Assembly (NCBI GenBank): GCA_964353455.1
Contig: CAYGWP010000222.1
Span: 1-14,512 of the forward strand
Direction: 5' to 3'
DNA length: 14,512 nucleotides
Source: CAYGWP01 sp964353455
GTDB lineage: Bacteria; Planctomycetota; Phycisphaerae; FEN-1346
The translations under genes and the position numbers were made by a program. Below, one piece after another: positions 12,821-14,512 of this stretch. How positions within the stretch are numbered: position 1 is the first letter of the stretch; each line of letters begins with the position of its first letter. Under the pieces are notes generated by a model that saw only the letters and a program-made list of their open reading frames with translations, was not told the DNA's origin and ran no database searches.

Positions 12821-13594
12821 TTACGGAACAATGAGCGCCGAAAAGCCGGCGCCGGTCAATTGCCCAACCAGGTACGTCGCTTCCAAGTAGGTCCGGACCT
12901 TGCCGACGCGGACCGAGTGAAGCACCTGCGTGCCGCGCTTCGCGTCGGCCAGGATCGGCCGGAATCCGGCGGCGCGAAGCCGCTCGGCCTCGGCCTGGGC
13001 AGCGGCAAGCGATGCGAATGCGCCCGTCTGGACGGAGAATCCGCCGACGCGGATCCGCCTGCGGCCCTCCGCGGCCCACGACGAATCCGGATATCGGTCA
13101 ATCAGCATACCAAGATACTTGTCGCCACTGGTCCAGTTGCCCAGGCGCTGGAGGCTGACTCCTACGCGCAGGAGGAGGCTGTCCATGGGCAACTGGTCCT
13201 GCGGCCCGCGAAGGGCCTCGGAGTACGCCTCGACGGCCTTGGCGTCGTCGCCCGCCTCGTAGTAGATGTTCCCGATGGCCACGCGTGCGAAGGCCTCGAT
13301 GGGCTGCGGCGGCTGGGCGACAATCGCCCGACGGAAATCGGCCAGGGCGTCCTGTCGCCGCCCCTGGTGGGCCATGGCCTCGCCGCGGTAGTAGTACACC
13401 TCGCCGCGCTGAGGCGACTGCGGACTCGCCCGCAGATACCGCGTGAACCCGTCAGCCGCACGCTGCCACTGGCCGGCCTGAAAGGCGGTGAAACCATCGT
13501 CGAAGGCGGCCTGGTCCTCGGCCTTCTTGGTCGGCCCGCAGCCGCAAATTCCTGCCGCGCCGACCAGCATTCCCAGTATCAAAAACCGATGCAA
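12821..13594 (-). CDS. TPR-SPOR lipoprotein
   Basis: 257 aa. Signal: MHRFLILGMLVGAAGICGCGP, with lipobox ICG before Cys19 (Cys17 would need Ile at -1, which is unusual). Residues about 25-175 hold TPR-like helices (FDDGFTAFQAGQWQRAADGF; YYYRGEAMAHQGRRQDALADF; IGNIYYEAGDDAKAVEAYSEAL). Residues 186-257 are a SPOR domain (FSVQTGAFASLAAAQAEAERL, VRVGK, FSALIVP). SPOR domains bind peptidoglycan strands lacking stem peptides at septa, so the protein likely sits at the outer or inner membrane facing the wall. TTG 13594 is preferred because GGAGGGG lies 8 nt upstream and gives a compact signal peptide; GTG 13630 is possible and adds 12 residues. It is first in an operon with two TPR genes, suggesting an envelope or division complex. 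Confidence 0.85.
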   Translation of the reverse strand: MHRFLILGMLVGAAGICGCGPTKKAEDQAAFDDGFTAFQAGQWQRAADGFTRYLRASPQSPQRGEVYYYRGEAMAHQGRRQDALADFRRAIVAQPPQPIEAFARVAIGNIYYEAGDDAKAVEAYSEALRGPQDQLPMDSLLLRVGVSLQRLGNWTSGDKYLGMLIDRYPDSSWAAEGRRRIRVGGFSVQTGAFASLAAAQAEAERLRAAGFRPILADAKRGTQVLHSVRVGKVRTYLEATYLVGQLTGAGFSALIVP

Positions 13595-13602
13595 GTCCCG
13601 AT

Positions 13603-13609
13603 CCCCTCC
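13603..13609 (-). promoter_or_regulatory. Shine-Dalgarno deciding a TTG start
   Basis: GGAGGGG on the minus strand lies 8 nt before TTG 13594. No comparable site precedes GTG 13630 at good spacing. The remaining gap up to the glycyl-tRNA synthetase stop (13610-13773) holds no clear promoter; a 7-bp inverted repeat (CTCAAGG 13680-13686 with CCTTGAG 13713-13719) is the only structure seen. Confidence 0.5.
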
Positions 13610-13773
13610 GCCCGAGCCGAACCGGCGCACGATAGCCGCACATCGCCCCCCTTGCGGCGATACGGATAGACCCTATGCGCTCAAGGGTTACATCGACCCC
13701 AACCTGTAGTAGCCTTGAGGCAAAAGGGAGCCAACTCGGAGGATTATCGGACGTACGAGGCCAGCCCCCGGCG

Positions 13774-14512
13774 CTACCGTTTCAGATGCTCCTCTACGTA
13801 CCCCAGAACGCCGGCGGCAGGGATGCGCTCCTGCTTCATCGAGTCGCGGTCGCGGATTGTGACCGTCCCGTCGGCCATCGTCTGGCCATCGACGGTAACG
13901 CAGAACGGCGTGCCGGCCTCGTCCTGGCGGCGGTACCGGCGGCCAACCGCCCCCTTCTCATCGTAGAAGGTGGTCATGTGGGGCTTGAGGGTCTCCGCGA
14001 TCGCGCGGCCCTTGTCGGGCATCCCATCCTTCTTGACGAGCGGGAAGACCGCCACCTTGATGGGCGCAAGGCGCGGGTGGAACCTGAGCACGGTCCGCTT
14101 CTGCATGGCCCCCTTCTCGTCCGGGGCCTCGTCCTCGGCGTACGCCTCGCACAGGAACGCCAGGGTCGCGCGGTCCACGCCGCCCGACGGCTCGATGACG
14201 TACGGGATGAACCGCTCCTTCGTCTCATCGTCGAAGTAGGTCATGTCTCGGCCCGAGAACTTCTGGTGCTGCGAGAGGTCGAAGTCGGTCCGGTTCGCGA
14301 CCCCCTCCAGTTCCGAAACGCCGAACGGGAACTCGTACTCCACATCGGCGCACGCGCGGGCGTAGTGGGCAAGTTCCTCCTTCTCGTGGTCGCGCAGCCG
14401 CAACTTCGAGGACCCAAGGCCCAGCCCGACGTACCACTTGTACCGGGCGTCTCGCCAGTACTGGTACCAGCGGTCGGCATCCTTCGGGTGGCAGAAGAAC
14501 TCGATCTCCATC
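13774..14512 (-). CDS. glyQS: Glycyl-tRNA synthetase, class II one-chain type, C-terminal part
   Basis: The visible 245 codons are the C-terminal portion; the gene runs off the window at 14512. The segment begins MEIEFFCHPKDADRWYQYW, typical of the alpha2-type glycyl-tRNA synthetase, then FPFGVSELEGVANRTDFDL, the class II motif 3 region PSGGVDRATLAFLCEAY, and the anticodon-binding domain (LAPIKVAVFPLVKKDGMPDK to DGTVTIRDRDSM). It charges tRNA-Gly with glycine using ATP. The family differs from the alpha2beta2 GlyQ/GlyS enzyme of many bacteria. The C-terminus (GYVEEHLKR) is complete. It ends 180 nt before the lipoprotein start on the same strand, so they could be cotranscribed, though no evidence favours it. 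Confidence 0.95.
   Translation of the reverse strand, partial: MEIEFFCHPKDADRWYQYWRDARYKWYVGLGLGSSKLRLRDHEKEELAHYARACADVEYEFPFGVSELEGVANRTDFDLSQHQKFSGRDMTYFDDETKERFIPYVIEPSGGVDRATLAFLCEAYAEDEAPDEKGAMQKRTVLRFHPRLAPIKVAVFPLVKKDGMPDKGRAIAETLKPHMTTFYDEKGAVGRRYRRQDEAGTPFCVTVDGQTMADGTVTIRDRDSMKQERIPAAGVLGYVEEHLKR

Noticed and set aside
10853..12834. Plus-strand ORFs opposite the two TPR genes
   Set aside because: The minus-strand frames give regular TPR repeats with good Shine-Dalgarno sites; the plus frames are composition shadows.
1..14512. CRISPR array, tRNA, rRNA or riboswitch
   Set aside because: No regularly spaced repeats, cloverleaf-like sequence or known aptamer pattern was found in the intergenic gaps.

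Overview
The window is GC-rich bacterial chromosome from a Gram-negative-type cell, since it encodes a lipoprotein with a SPOR domain. Planctomycetota (a Phycisphaerae-like lineage) is my best guess, with low to moderate confidence. The grounds are a response regulator with an N-terminal excisionase-type HTH, many soluble multi-domain signalling proteins and TPR proteins, and short intergenic repeats of a type I associate with that phylum. There is no 16S rRNA or other decisive marker.

Layout. (1) 1-284: N-terminal end of an IS4-family (DUF4372) transposase on the minus strand, cut by the window edge. (2) 369-1754: a phosphohexomutase (GlmM-like). (3) 1876-2589: a small exported protein with one TPR-like region and a Gly/Trp-rich tail. 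(4) 2933-7707: a signalling block, made of an HTH-REC response regulator, a soluble HDOD-GAF-histidine kinase, and a REC-GAF-HD-GYP c-di-GMP phosphodiesterase. Two strong hairpins lie in the 284-nt gap before the last gene. (5) 7767-8269, minus: a YefM/YoeB toxin-antitoxin pair with an 18-bp perfect palindrome over its promoter. (6) 8398-10019: a fused Sua5/YrdC-LMW phosphatase followed by RpiB, the fused version of the Bacillus ywlC-ywlE-ywlF neighbourhood. (7) 10121-13594, minus: SPOR lipoprotein, TPR protein, TPR protein, probably one operon. (8) 13774-14512, minus: the C-terminal part of a one-chain class II glycyl-tRNA synthetase.

Working together: the kinase and HTH-REC protein are probably a cognate pair (24 nt apart), and the REC-GAF-HD-GYP protein is a likely second phosphorylation target that would link the sensor to c-di-GMP breakdown. 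The TPR/SPOR operon looks like an envelope module, with the lipoprotein binding peptidoglycan and the two TPR proteins acting as scaffolds. Sua5 (tRNA t6A), RpiB (pentose phosphate), GlyRS and GlmM are housekeeping.

Most interesting points: three promoters (308, 2823, 8360) share an unusual C-rich spacer ending in CCGSCGAT; the Sua5 fusion may be translated from a nearly leaderless mRNA; a hairpin with a C-rich, anti-Shine-Dalgarno-like loop lies between two signalling genes; the TA operator has GTAC cores 12 bp apart; and the fused phosphatase has Ile where the arginine phosphatase YwlE has Thr. I did not find a clearly new defence or mobile system. No tRNA, rRNA or CRISPR array was seen.
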